This document shows positions 7,856 to 14,417 of a stretch of 20,419 nucleotides of DNA, one piece after another. Source of the stretch: a virus; the IMG/VR virus record IMGVR_UViG_3300002144_000585, positions 1-20,419 of that record; one strand, given 5' to 3'. Position numbers and translations under genes: made by a program. Positions within the stretch are counted from its first letter, which is position 1. Each line of letters begins with the position of its first letter. Under the pieces are notes generated by a model. The model was not told the origin of the DNA and did no database searches. It saw only the letters and a list, made by a program, of their open reading frames with translations.

Positions 7856-8840
7856 TGATTAGTTCTTCTACAACTGTGTAAGGTATTTTTAATGCGTATG
7901 CTGAGTTATCATGAAATCCATAAGTTAATACTAGGTCGTTGTCTACAACTGCTGCTCCGCATACGAATTCAATTCTTCCGGTCATAAATTTAAAGACATC
8001 GGAGGTTTTAACTATATTCCAGTCCTCATCCCATACTATTATTCTATGGTTGTAAATACCGTCTTTATTATTATTTTCATTCATCCAAAAATCTACTTCA
8101 TGGATAACGCATAATCGGTATTTACCCCATCGTACTACCGATGAACCTCCTCTTAAGTCTTTTGCAAGTCCTAATTCTTGGTAAGGTTTTGTCACTACAA
8201 CTTCTGTGATTCTTGTCTCAGGATTTACTCTTACTACTTCAACGGGGTTAGTCCATTTAACATAGCAGTATTCCATATCGTTAATTGGCATCCAGTTCTT
8301 CTCACAGTATGAATCAAAATCAGTAGGGGGGTCTATTCTATATCTTGAGATTTCCTGTATGTTTCCGTCTACAGTTACAACCTCAGAAAGTTCCATTCTA
8401 CCTTCTCCGTTATCTTTAGTATCTCTCCTAACTCCGGTGAGGTACATTTTTTCTCCCCAACGTACTACTCTTGCATCCTCTAGCCCGATAAATTCCCAAA
8501 CAGGGTCTTGATCTAGCAATGAGGTATCTACCTTATGATAAGTTTCTACTTCTAACGTTTCCTTATTTAAAGTACAAAGGTAATTTGTTGTTCTTAGGTA
8601 ACAGTCTTCTTCTGGGTGAAGATATGCTAAAGGTCCCCATCGGCCTTGAAACTTTTGTTCATTTTCGGAATGGTATAACATATATCCTACATGTCGGATA
8701 TTACATAAAAGCATTCCATCTTTATCCAGGTAAACGGAAGGGTTACATAAGCCTGTTCCTCCAGTTTCTCCCGAAGGGAGTTTTAGGGGAGTTAATATTC
8801 CTCCTTTTTCTAAAACTAGCTTGACTAGATTATCTATCAT
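7848..8840 (-). CDS. GH130/GH43-like five-bladed propeller glycosidase or phosphorylase homologue
   Basis: A 330-residue cytoplasmic-looking protein with beta-propeller motifs of the GH130 mannoside-phosphorylase/hydrolase type: CNPSVYLDKDG (32-42), GLEDARVVRWGEKMYLTG (119-136; the family usually has GLEDPR), EKNWMPI (180-186), LRGGSSVVRWGKYRL (229-243), IHEV (246-249), and FVCGAAVVDNDLVLTYGFHDNSA (292-314). The acidic residue of GLED and the YG-x-x-D motif are kept. The family works on glycans, often mannosides, by phosphorolysis or hydrolysis; which applies here cannot be read from the sequence. It starts with a rare recognisable ribosome-binding stretch (AAGG, five bases before ATG) after a small hairpin, and overlaps the TPR-FkbM gene. 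It could trim or modify host surface polysaccharide, or glycans on the virion. Confidence 0.7.
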   Translation of the reverse strand: MIDNLVKLVLEKGGILTPLKLPSGETGGTGLCNPSVYLDKDGMLLCNIRHVGYMLYHSENEQKFQGRWGPLAYLHPEEDCYLRTTNYLCTLNKETLEVETYHKVDTSLLDQDPVWEFIGLEDARVVRWGEKMYLTGVRRDTKDNGEGRMELSEVVTVDGNIQEISRYRIDPPTDFDSYCEKNWMPINDMEYCYVKWTNPVEVVRVNPETRITEVVVTKPYQELGLAKDLRGGSSVVRWGKYRLCVIHEVDFWMNENNNKDGIYNHRIIVWDEDWNIVKTSDVFKFMTGRIEFVCGAAVVDNDLVLTYGFHDNSAYALKIPYTVVEELING

Positions 8841-8853
8841 TTACCTTAAGATA

Positions 8854-8874
8854 GGACTTTCTTTTCAGAAAGCC
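8854..8874 (-). other. Small RNA hairpin between the LamG and propeller genes
   Basis: In the transcribed strand GGCTTTC pairs with GAAAGTCC (one bulged base) around a six-base loop TGAAAA. It lies between the stop codon at 8878 and the start at 8840. No T run follows, so it is more likely a partial attenuator, processing site or RNA-stability element than a full terminator. Confidence 0.35.
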
Positions 8875-8877
8875 AAC

Positions 8878-10407
8878 TTAAAGTCCAAAGCGTTTTCTAA
8901 TTCCTTGGTAGTTTTGTTTTACTTCTTGTGCTGTTAGTGCTCTGCTGTATACTTTTGTTACTGGTATTTCACCATTCCAATACCTATCAGGCCCACCAAT
9001 ACCAAGAGGCTGAGTGCTTGTCATCATATCATGGGTTGTGACAACTGTTGCTTTTAAATCTCCGTTTTCATAAAGGCGTAAATTATTACCATCGTAACTG
9101 GCTACTAAGTGGCAATATTGGTTTAATGTAGCTGTACCCATATACGTATTTTGATAAGAGCCATTTATCATTGTTGAAAAAAACCAATTATCACTAGATG
9201 AGTGTCTACCCCAAGCTAATGAATTATTTTGACCATATCCTTTGTGAAAAAAGTACATCCACTTATCTTGCTCAGGCTTAACAACACACTCTATAGTGAA
9301 ATTAGTGCCTAGTTTAATTATTGCTAGATCCCCCATGTTAATGTACTCATCCGTACCATCAAAAGTCATTTGTGCATTACTGTCAAATGATACATTAGCT
9401 AAATCAATAGTACTGGTTCCTGTCAAGTCTACTAAACCTTGTGTTGCCGAACGAGTACCTGTTGTGAAAGGAGTAGCATGAGATTTTTGCTCTATTTGAA
9501 TATCTGCAACATCTATTTTCATATTTGCACTCGATGGAAACCAGTATGAAATAAGAGCGTTATGTGTCGGTGTAAAAGTAAAACTACATCTTACCCATTC
9601 TCCCAGGGCGCCTGTAGATGCATTCATGTAGAATCCGCTGTATCCAGCAGGACCGCTATAATTGTAGTGTTGAAATGCAATATATTGACCAACAGCACTA
9701 GCCGATGCTGCTCTTACGTAAAATGAAGTTGTAACAGGTTGTCCGATAGTTACGCCAGCATTTACACCGTACGCCATACCGTCTGTTGCATCTGTTCTAA
9801 ACCAATGAAGTCTAATGCAGTCTGTCTTTCTTAAGGGATCGAGGTCAAATCCGTTAGTTATAATTTCTTTAACTATCGCTGAGTTGGGTAGGTGAGGAGC
9901 TCCCCACCATTTAGTTGGAAATGAAGATGCATTAACAGAAACACGTTGATCTAACCAATATGAATCATGTACTTTATGTCCTCCTGTTGAAGGATTTATA
10001 TATCCTTGAGATCCATCTTGAGATGAATTATAAGCATGAAGAGAAAATTGAGTATCTGATATCTTCTTTGCTACGTAGTTTACGTTAGCTGTCAGCCCTC
10101 CCCCGGAGGTTTCAGGTCTAATAACATCAAATGATCTAATCGGATGTGCGCTTACTGTAGTTACAATATTACTTGATACAGCCGCAATAGCAGGAATGTC
10201 CCAAAAAACAGCACATCCGTTATTTCCACAGTATTGATTTGTGTTATATGTACCCCACCCATTGCCGTAAGTGGGCAAAGCGTTTACAGATGCGTTAGGT
10301 ATTAGATTAGTAGTAGGTTCTCCTTTGTAGGATTTCAGAGTATTCCCCGTATCGTAGTAGAACACTGCTCCATTCTCTGTTATATTCGGTCCTGCGCTTC
10401 CTGCCAT
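8878..10407 (-). CDS. LamG-domain virion/adhesin-like protein (copy 3 of 3)
   Basis: A 509-residue modular protein, probably a tail- or capsid-attached carbohydrate-binding protein. Residues 1-35 (GPNITENGAVFYYDTGNTLKSY, then GEPTTN) form a short adaptor shared with the next gene upstream. Residues 36 to about 330 are a variable part that includes a carbohydrate-binding-module-like beta sandwich (SFYVRAASASAVGQYIAFQ, then GEWVRCSFTFTP and MKIDVADIQIEQ). Residues 345-509 are a LamG/concanavalin-type domain (FDGTDEYINMG, FTIECVVKPEQDKWMYFFHK, CHLVASYDGNNLRLYENG, KVYSRALTAQEVKQNY). The end, NYQGIRKRFGL, is nearly identical to its neighbour's. There is no signal peptide, as expected for a virion part. 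The start is preceded by TATTTATAA. Receptor binding is inferred from the domain type and position. Confidence 0.82.
   Translation of the reverse strand: MAGSAGPNITENGAVFYYDTGNTLKSYKGEPTTNLIPNASVNALPTYGNGWGTYNTNQYCGNNGCAVFWDIPAIAAVSSNIVTTVSAHPIRSFDVIRPETSGGGLTANVNYVAKKISDTQFSLHAYNSSQDGSQGYINPSTGGHKVHDSYWLDQRVSVNASSFPTKWWGAPHLPNSAIVKEIITNGFDLDPLRKTDCIRLHWFRTDATDGMAYGVNAGVTIGQPVTTSFYVRAASASAVGQYIAFQHYNYSGPAGYSGFYMNASTGALGEWVRCSFTFTPTHNALISYWFPSSANMKIDVADIQIEQKSHATPFTTGTRSATQGLVDLTGTSTIDLANVSFDSNAQMTFDGTDEYINMGDLAIIKLGTNFTIECVVKPEQDKWMYFFHKGYGQNNSLAWGRHSSSDNWFFSTMINGSYQNTYMGTATLNQYCHLVASYDGNNLRLYENGDLKATVVTTHDMMTSTQPLGIGGPDRYWNGEIPVTKVYSRALTAQEVKQNYQGIRKRFGL
8887..8916 (-). repeat. 30-base exact repeat, copy in the LamG gene 3 end
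   Basis: A stretch of 30 bases identical to 10428-10457. It encodes the shared C-terminal tail (QNYQGIRKRF) of two adjacent LamG genes. Identity at every base, including silent positions, suggests recent exchange or duplication between the two genes. Confidence 0.8.
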
Positions 10408-10409
10408 GT

Positions 10410-10419
10410 TTATAAATAT
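10410..10419 (-). promoter_or_regulatory. ATATTTATAA element before LamG gene 3
   Basis: An A/T-rich element two bases from the start codon at 10407 and overlapping the stop codon of the upstream gene. It is the same nine-base core, TATTTATAA, as before 6567 and 12958. Its role is unknown; its closeness to the ATG favours an effect on translation over a promoter. Confidence 0.25.
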
Positions 10420-11699
10420 TAAAGATTAAAGCGTTTTCTAATTCCTTGGTAGTTTTGGATTAGTTGAGATGATGAAAGACTTTGATTATAAACTTTAGCG
10501 ACAGCTATTTTTCCTATCCATCTTTCGCTATCAGTAGTACTATAACCCCCTATCCTCAAAAAGTCCCAATCTGTAATATGAGAGCATGATGCTGCCAATG
10601 CCTGTACAGTTCCATTTACTATATAAGTCAAAGTTGACCCGTTAAAGGATACCGCTACATGCGACCATTGCCCTATAGGAACTGTTAAAGTAGAGGAGGC
10701 ACAAGGCCAAAACATTAGGTAACCGCTTGGATTTACATATAATGCATCGTCTGATGCTACGTTGTTTTGTATAATAGCCTCATACCTATTTGTAGCTTGG
10801 TTTCTATATACTACTGCTTCTATTGTTACATTTGATATTGTGGATACAGGAAAATCCGTTGTAATTATATCATCTGTACCATCAAATACCATTTGAGCAT
10901 TTGAATCAAATGATACGTTACTTAAATCAATTGTATTATTTCCCGTTAAGTCTAATAGTCCTTCAGTTACAGTTCTTGTAGGATTAGGGCTAAATTGCTT
11001 AGGGTATGATCCCCAATCAAATTGTACATCTGCTATTTTTATAGTAGCTCTAGCATCATAGTGCCCGTACATGTATATAGTAGCATATGCATCACTTAAG
11101 TTTCTACTAGAGGATGTTGTATAGGTTTGATACACTCTTTGCCAGGTATATAATTCAGTGTTTTTAGCGGTTGAGCTGGCTAAAAGCCCATCCCAAAAAT
11201 TATAACTATTAGATGGATTTCTTGTATATAAACCTACTCTTGCTGATTTTGATAAATTACCTGTCCACTGTAACCAAGATATTGTATATGTAGAACCTAC
11301 TGTTTTACCTAACGATTCCCAAGAAGGTATACCTGTTCCATATGATTTAGCTTTCCAACTAGCATCAAAATCTTCCATTACAACTACGGGTTTCTTTAAT
11401 ACCTCATCATATTGCCAATGAGCATGATATACATTTGTTGGATTACCTACACCTCCATTTACATAACCTGTTATATCACTACCAGCAGTATTATAAGCTC
11501 TAATTGCTTTTGAGTGTTTTGCTTGCCATGTGCCATCGGTTGTCCAAACATAAGAGCTATAAGAATTTTGTGCAACAGCATTTTGCTGATGAATATAATT
11601 AGTGTTAGGTTCTCCAATATAGCTTTTTACATTATTCCCCGTATCGTAGTAAAATACTAATCCGTCTTCTTTTAAATTCGGTCCTCCTGCTAACCCCAT
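10419..11699 (-). CDS. LamG-domain virion/adhesin-like protein (copy 2 of 3)
   Basis: A 426-residue protein with the same plan as the following gene: an N-terminal adaptor (GPNLKEDGLVFYYDTGNNVKSY, then IGEPNTN), a variable middle of about 230 residues with a carbohydrate-binding-module-like end (KIADVQFDWGSYPKQFSPNP), a conserved linker (GLLDLTGNNTIDLSNVSFDS, then NAQMVFDGTDD), and a LamG domain over residues 268-426 (VTIEAVVYRNQ, WSHVAVSFNGSTLTYIVNG, RIGGYS, GKIAVAKVYNQSLSSSQL). Adaptor, linker and LamG match the neighbour, while the middle is unrelated or strongly diverged. That is the pattern expected of host-recognition proteins that swap specificity modules. It begins three bases after the previous LamG gene. 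No catalytic motif is visible, so binding rather than hydrolysis is the likely role. Confidence 0.8.
   Translation of the reverse strand: MGLAGGPNLKEDGLVFYYDTGNNVKSYIGEPNTNYIHQQNAVAQNSYSSYVWTTDGTWQAKHSKAIRAYNTAGSDITGYVNGGVGNPTNVYHAHWQYDEVLKKPVVVMEDFDASWKAKSYGTGIPSWESLGKTVGSTYTISWLQWTGNLSKSARVGLYTRNPSNSYNFWDGLLASSTAKNTELYTWQRVYQTYTTSSSRNLSDAYATIYMYGHYDARATIKIADVQFDWGSYPKQFSPNPTRTVTEGLLDLTGNNTIDLSNVSFDSNAQMVFDGTDDIITTDFPVSTISNVTIEAVVYRNQATNRYEAIIQNNVASDDALYVNPSGYLMFWPCASSTLTVPIGQWSHVAVSFNGSTLTYIVNGTVQALAASCSHITDWDFLRIGGYSTTDSERWIGKIAVAKVYNQSLSSSQLIQNYQGIRKRFNL
10428..10457 (-). repeat. 30-base exact repeat, copy in the LamG gene 2 end
   Basis: Partner of the repeat at 8887-8916. It encodes the same C-terminal residues with the same codons. 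It is a possible recombination site for exchanging LamG cassettes. Confidence 0.8.
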
Positions 11700-11702
11700 A
11701 GT

Positions 11703-12416
11703 CTATAATCCAAATCTTCCTTTAAGTGTGTTGTGTGTCTGCGTAACTTCTTTCTGGGATAACGGTCTACTGTACAAGGAGTAGTAGGAGATTGCTCCAT
11801 TAAATGCGTAATTCCCTCCGTGGTATGCTCCAATTCCTATAGGACTGGTGGTGTTTTGGCCGGTTATAGTATTTGCGTTACTGTACACCTCAGTTCCATT
11901 AATGTAGAATTTTCGAGTAAACCCGTCGTGTGTTGCTATTATACTATGAAAATTTTGATAGTTTGCGCTGTAGCTTATACCGGAATTTCCATCACTCCCT
12001 CCGGTTCCTTGAGTTCTAAATACTAGGTTGCTACAGTAGTATAATTCCCAGGAGGCATTCCATTTTGTAAAGGCGGTACAGGTGTAAGAGTCCATTCGTA
12101 GCCACATTGCTACTGTCATTCCGTTTTCACACAATACTCCGTCTAAGGAAGCGCTGTTAGGAATACCTACGTAGTTGTTAGCCGCTCCATCACTCGAGGA
12201 TACATGTCTGTCGAACATCATATGCTTAGTAGTAGTGTTGTATCCACTAGTAGTGCTTGCTCCAGGGCCTGTAAAGTTATAGAGAGTGCCGTGATTGTTG
12301 TTCCCGCTCAAATCGTACCACGTAGTTCCTGTACCTGGGTAGGATTTAGGGTTGTGGGAATCTAAAGCTAATACCAGTCCGTCTGTTACTATTTTTGGAG
12401 AGTAGTGAAAGCTCAT
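11703..12416 (-). CDS. LamG-domain protein, single domain (copy 1 of 3)
   Basis: A 237-residue protein made almost entirely of one concanavalin/LamG-type domain: YSPKIVTDGLVLALDSHNPK, then SYPGTGTTWYDLSGNNNHGTLYN, a very common phage and marine-bacterial LamG start. Next come GMTVAMWLRMDSYTC, a FHSIIATHDGFTRKFYINGTEVYS strand pair, PIGIGAYHGGNYAFNGAISY, and the closing YSRPLSQKEVTQTHNTLKGRFGL. Its start ATG overlaps the stop of the 57-residue gene (ATGA), so the two are translationally coupled. Unlike the next two LamG genes it lacks the variable middle module. It is likely a minor structural or adhesion protein of the virion; the ligand is unknown. Confidence 0.82.
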   Translation of the reverse strand: MSFHYSPKIVTDGLVLALDSHNPKSYPGTGTTWYDLSGNNNHGTLYNFTGPGASTTSGYNTTTKHMMFDRHVSSSDGAANNYVGIPNSASLDGVLCENGMTVAMWLRMDSYTCTAFTKWNASWELYYCSNLVFRTQGTGGSDGNSGISYSANYQNFHSIIATHDGFTRKFYINGTEVYSNANTITGQNTTSPIGIGAYHGGNYAFNGAISYYSLYSRPLSQKEVTQTHNTLKGRFGL

Positions 12417-12586
12417 TGTTCTGTGTCTTTATAGGGAAACATTTTATTTAAAGCTTCTTGTCTTTCCGTACAGCCGCAATCTTCTTCTCCTGCTGCTTTT
12501 GCAACAATATGAGCTACTTTGTCTAGGCCAGTTGCCTGAGTTATTTTAGCGATGGTATCTCCGAGTCCTTTTGATTTTTCTTCCAT
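12413..12586 (-). CDS. Small conserved-looking protein with CGC motif, 57 residues
   Basis: A short open frame with ATG at 12584-12586 and TGA at 12413-12415. It begins MEEKSKGLGDTIAKITQATG, continues LDKVAHIVAKAAGEEDCGCT, and ends ERQEALNKMFPYKDTEQ. The combination of an N-terminal amphipathic helix, a Cys-Gly-Cys knuckle, and a following ALNKMFPY segment resembles a small protein type I recall from other phage structural regions; its function is not known to me. It fills the gap between the 121-residue gene and the first LamG gene, has normal spacing on one side and an ATGA overlap on the other, and shows sensible codon use. A real gene is therefore likely despite its size. Confidence 0.72.
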   Translation of the reverse strand: MEEKSKGLGDTIAKITQATGLDKVAHIVAKAAGEEDCGCTERQEALNKMFPYKDTEQ

Positions 12587-12592
12587 AATTTA

Positions 12593-12958
12593 TTACGAAG
12601 GCATCTCCTCTGTTAGAGGGGGAGTCCATGCTTCAGTTCCTAGCAATGCTAGAATATCTTCATGATTATACTCCGGATAGCTTCCGTTATAAATATCAGG
12701 TCTTCCATATATTCCTGCCTCTACTGTATAAGTAGATTCTTCAGTCATTACTTCGAGGTCTTCCGCAGAAGGCATTGCCGGTACTGTTACTGTATAGGTT
12801 TCCAGTACTTCATTAATCTCATACTTTACAAACGTCTCAGTTCTGTCTACCGAGTAGCGTAAGGACTCTATCGAAGTCTCTAGTACTTGGTTGAAGTTTA
12901 TGTTTTCTACTTCTGCGGTAGGTACTACCAACCATCTTCTATTAGGAAATGTGCTCAT
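12593..12958 (-). CDS. Unknown structural-region protein, 121 residues
   Basis: A 121-residue acidic protein. The N-terminus, NRRWLVVPTAEVENINFNQV, then LETSIESLRYSVDRTETFVK, matches a family I recall as common and uncharacterised in T4-like marine phages, usually near tail fibre genes: a Trp-Leu-Val-Val-Pro start, INF-x-QV, ETS, R-x-S-x-D and T-x-TFVKY. The C-terminus contains YNHEDILALLGTEAWTPPL, also typical of that family. Residues 56-85 appear to be an insertion. It has no cysteine and no membrane segment. It is probably a minor tail or baseplate-associated protein. The start at 12958 follows an A/T-rich leader containing TATTTATAA, and the next gene begins six bases after its stop. Confidence 0.72.
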   Translation of the reverse strand: MSTFPNRRWLVVPTAEVENINFNQVLETSIESLRYSVDRTETFVKYEINEVLETYTVTVPAMPSAEDLEVMTEESTYTVEAGIYGRPDIYNGSYPEYNHEDILALLGTEAWTPPLTEEMPS

Positions 12959-12970
12959 ATTAATGCTTTA

Positions 12971-12980
12971 TTATAAATAT
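12971..12980 (-). promoter_or_regulatory. ATATTTATAA element before the 121-residue gene
   Basis: A third copy of the TATTTATAA core, 12 bases upstream of the start at 12958, in the 26-base gap after the oxygenase gene. Compare 6571-6580 and 10410-10419. The reverse-strand TATAAATA octamer also occurs once inside the coding region at 12688-12695, so chance occurrence cannot be ruled out. Confidence 0.25.
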
Positions 12981-12984
12981 GGTT

Positions 12985-13566
12985 TTATTTGTAATGCTCC
13001 CCGCCTGCCCATAGAACTAAGCTTTTTCTTAGTCCTGAAGTTACAGGAGTTACTCTGTGTAGTAGGAAAGAAGGGACTATTGTAACTGCGCCTTTTACTT
13101 GCGGCATTGCTATAATATTACCTCCTAGGTTTAGCTCTAAAACACCTCCTGTGTATTCTGATGGGTCTGATAGTTGTACCATTACCGAGATTTTACGATG
13201 AGATATTGAGCCTGGCCCTATATCGATATGCCAGTCATAATGACCGCCGCCGCCTTTATATTCTGTATACTGGATGTTATCTATGATAGAGTGAAGGTTA
13301 AATTTCCAAATACTATTTGCTTCTTGAACGTATTTTGATAAGGTGTCGTATATCCAAGAAGACTGCTCATTAGGTTCGAGCCACTTAATACTACTATCTC
13401 GTATATCTTTACCAGCACCGTTCATAACAGTAGCTTCTTCAAGTTTGTTAGGTTTAGCATGTGTGATAATTCTACTAACGTCTTTAGCAGAAAATCCGTC
13501 TTCAAACCAATAGTAATTAGTCTGGTCAACCTCTAAGTCAGGGTTAAATATGGGTCTTGTGTACAT
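12985..13566 (-). CDS. 2-oxoglutarate/Fe(II)-dependent oxygenase, prolyl-hydroxylase type
   Basis: A 193-residue dioxygenase of the P4Hc/PKHD type, which hydroxylates protein or small-molecule substrates using 2-oxoglutarate, O2 and Fe(II). The iron triad is visible: H113 and D115 in YDWHIDIG, and H170 in FLLHRVTPV. R180 in GLRKSLVLWAGG is the 2-oxoglutarate carboxylate binder. The double-stranded beta-helix core also shows KISVMVQLSDPSEYTGGVLEL and GAVTIVPS. Length is normal for the single-domain family, which is frequent in cyanophages and other marine phages. It lies between the sulfation-like cassette and the LamG genes. Substrate is unknown. A collagen-like fibre at the right end of the window is a conceivable partner, but its repeats are Thr/Gln-rich with few prolines, so this is speculation. 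Confidence 0.9.
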   Translation of the reverse strand: MYTRPIFNPDLEVDQTNYYWFEDGFSAKDVSRIITHAKPNKLEEATVMNGAGKDIRDSSIKWLEPNEQSSWIYDTLSKYVQEANSIWKFNLHSIIDNIQYTEYKGGGGHYDWHIDIGPGSISHRKISVMVQLSDPSEYTGGVLELNLGGNIIAMPQVKGAVTIVPSFLLHRVTPVTSGLRKSLVLWAGGEHYK

Positions 13567-13592
13567 AGTTATAGTATAAGGTATTTTTTTGT

Positions 13593-13811
13593 TTATTGCA
13601 ACTTCTTTTCATCTATTCCAAATTTAGAAAACCTATACCAAGCTCTTTCGTGAAAGTAGTAAAGTATCATTTTAGTAATAACTTCTATTCCCCCTATACT
13701 CAGTCCTATTTTCCAATCTCCAGTTAATAACGTGGATAAAATTACTGTATCGATTGTGCCTATTATCCGCCAACTAATAGTTTTTAGAATATGTCTTTTA
13801 TAGCTTACCAT
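13593..13811 (-). CDS. DUF2061 small membrane protein
   Basis: A 72-residue protein matching DUF2061: HILKTISWRIIGTIDT (7-22), TGDWKIGLSIGGIEVITKMI (30-49), and YYFHERAWYRF (51-61). The Lys-Thr-x-Ser-Trp-Arg start and the Tyr-Tyr-x-His-Glu-Arg-x-Trp end are the family signature. Two membrane helices are likely, about 16-30 and 35-51, with basic ends on the cytoplasmic side. The biochemical role of the family is not established. I recall it next to or fused with APS kinase and sulfate-activation genes in bacteria, which would fit the neighbours here. The gene overlaps the preceding nucleotidylyltransferase by 14 bases, so it belongs to the same transcript and probably the same pathway. Confidence 0.85.
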   Translation of the reverse strand: MVSYKRHILKTISWRIIGTIDTVILSTLLTGDWKIGLSIGGIEVITKMILYYFHERAWYRFSKFGIDEKKLQ

Positions 13812-14148
13812 CTTTTCTCATCTGTTCTCTAATTTTAGTAGCTGATATTTCGTGGATATTTTCCGGTGGGGCATGTTCTAAGATTTCATAACCTACTCCC
13901 CTTCCGTAATTAACGGATTCTATATCAGGAAGTATCATAACTTTAATTCTACCTTGCTCTATAAGTTCTTTATGAACCTCTTGTAGGTTTAGTTGAATTT
14001 CTTCTGCCGTCCAAGGTTGGTTCTCATTTGTAGGTACATCTCTAATCCCTAGAAGTACATTCTTACCTTCGTTTAATCTTTGATCTATTAACCATTGATG
14101 GCCTTCATGCCAAGGCTGCCATCTACCAATAAAGAGAGAGTATTTCAT
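13798..14148 (-). CDS. Small HxGH-type nucleotidylyltransferase, full-length copy
   Basis: A 116-residue protein of the cytidylyltransferase-like (NMNAT/PPAT) superfamily, which transfers a nucleotidyl group from NTP to an acceptor. SLFIGRWQPWHEGHQWLI has the nucleotide-binding HEGH at 14-17. ISATKIRE at 101-108 is the second, C-terminal phosphate-binding motif (usually ISSTxIR). The middle (PWTAEEIQLNLQEV) is helical. The family includes NMN adenylyltransferases and, distantly, ATP sulfurylase, but the protein is far smaller than a true sulfurylase. Its start overlaps the stop of a truncated copy of itself (AAATGA). Downstream it overlaps the DUF2061 gene. In this context it may adenylylate sulfate or activate a sugar or alcohol phosphate; neither can be settled from sequence alone. 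Confidence 0.75.
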   Translation of the reverse strand: MKYSLFIGRWQPWHEGHQWLIDQRLNEGKNVLLGIRDVPTNENQPWTAEEIQLNLQEVHKELIEQGRIKVMILPDIESVNYGRGVGYEILEHAPPENIHEISATKIREQMRKDGKL

Positions 14149-14157
14149 TTACAGTTA
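13901..14157 (-). repeat. Tandem 260-bp direct repeat, unit 2
   Basis: This 257-base stretch aligns without gaps to 14161-14417 at an offset of 260 bases. By eye about 32 positions differ. It carries the start and first 80-odd codons of the full-length nucleotidylyltransferase, plus nine bases (TAACTGTAA read in transcription direction) copied from the end of the APS-kinase-like gene. Confidence 0.9.
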
Positions 14158-14408
14158 CCTCTTCCGTAATTAATAGATTCTATGTCTGGAAGAATTATGA
14201 CTTTAATTCTACCTTGTTTTATAAGTTCTTTATGAACTTCCTGTAGATTTATTTGTATTTCTTCTGCTGTCCAAGGTTGATTTTCGTCTGTTTCTATATC
14301 TCTAATACCTAGAAGTACGTTTTTACCTTCATTTAATCTTTGGTCTATTAACCATTGATGACCCTCATGCCAGGGTTGCCATCTACCAATAAAGAGAGAG
14401 TATTTCAT
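14145..14408 (-). CDS. Truncated copy of the HxGH nucleotidylyltransferase
   Basis: An 87-residue frame. Residues 1-84 match the following gene with about seven substitutions, including an intact HEGH motif at 14-17. After YGRG the frame runs into the duplicated leader and ends in three unrelated residues (Asn-Cys-Lys), so the C-terminal ISATKIR motif and the last 30 residues are missing. The cause is an in-place tandem duplication of 260 bp. Most of the base differences between the copies are silent, so the short copy seems to have stayed under selection or to be re-homogenised rather than simply decaying. It could be a dead gene, a dimer partner of the full copy, or a translational bridge between the kinase and the full-length enzyme. 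Its start lies inside the end of the kinase gene. Confidence 0.65.
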   Translation of the reverse strand: MKYSLFIGRWQPWHEGHQWLIDQRLNEGKNVLLGIRDIETDENQPWTAEEIQINLQEVHKELIKQGRIKVIILPDIESINYGRGNCK

Positions 14409-14417
14409 TTACAGTTA
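14161..14417 (-). repeat. Tandem 260-bp direct repeat, unit 1
   Basis: Partner of 13901-14157. This unit sits at the original upstream junction, because the APS-kinase-like gene reads into it. It ends where the second unit begins, which truncates its open frame. Confidence 0.9.

Noticed and set aside
13798-14148. True ATP sulfurylase
   Set aside because: The HEGH and ISATKIR motifs fit the wider superfamily, but 116 residues is far below sulfurylase length and resembles small cytidylyl/adenylyltransferases. A sulfurylase role is kept only as a hypothesis.
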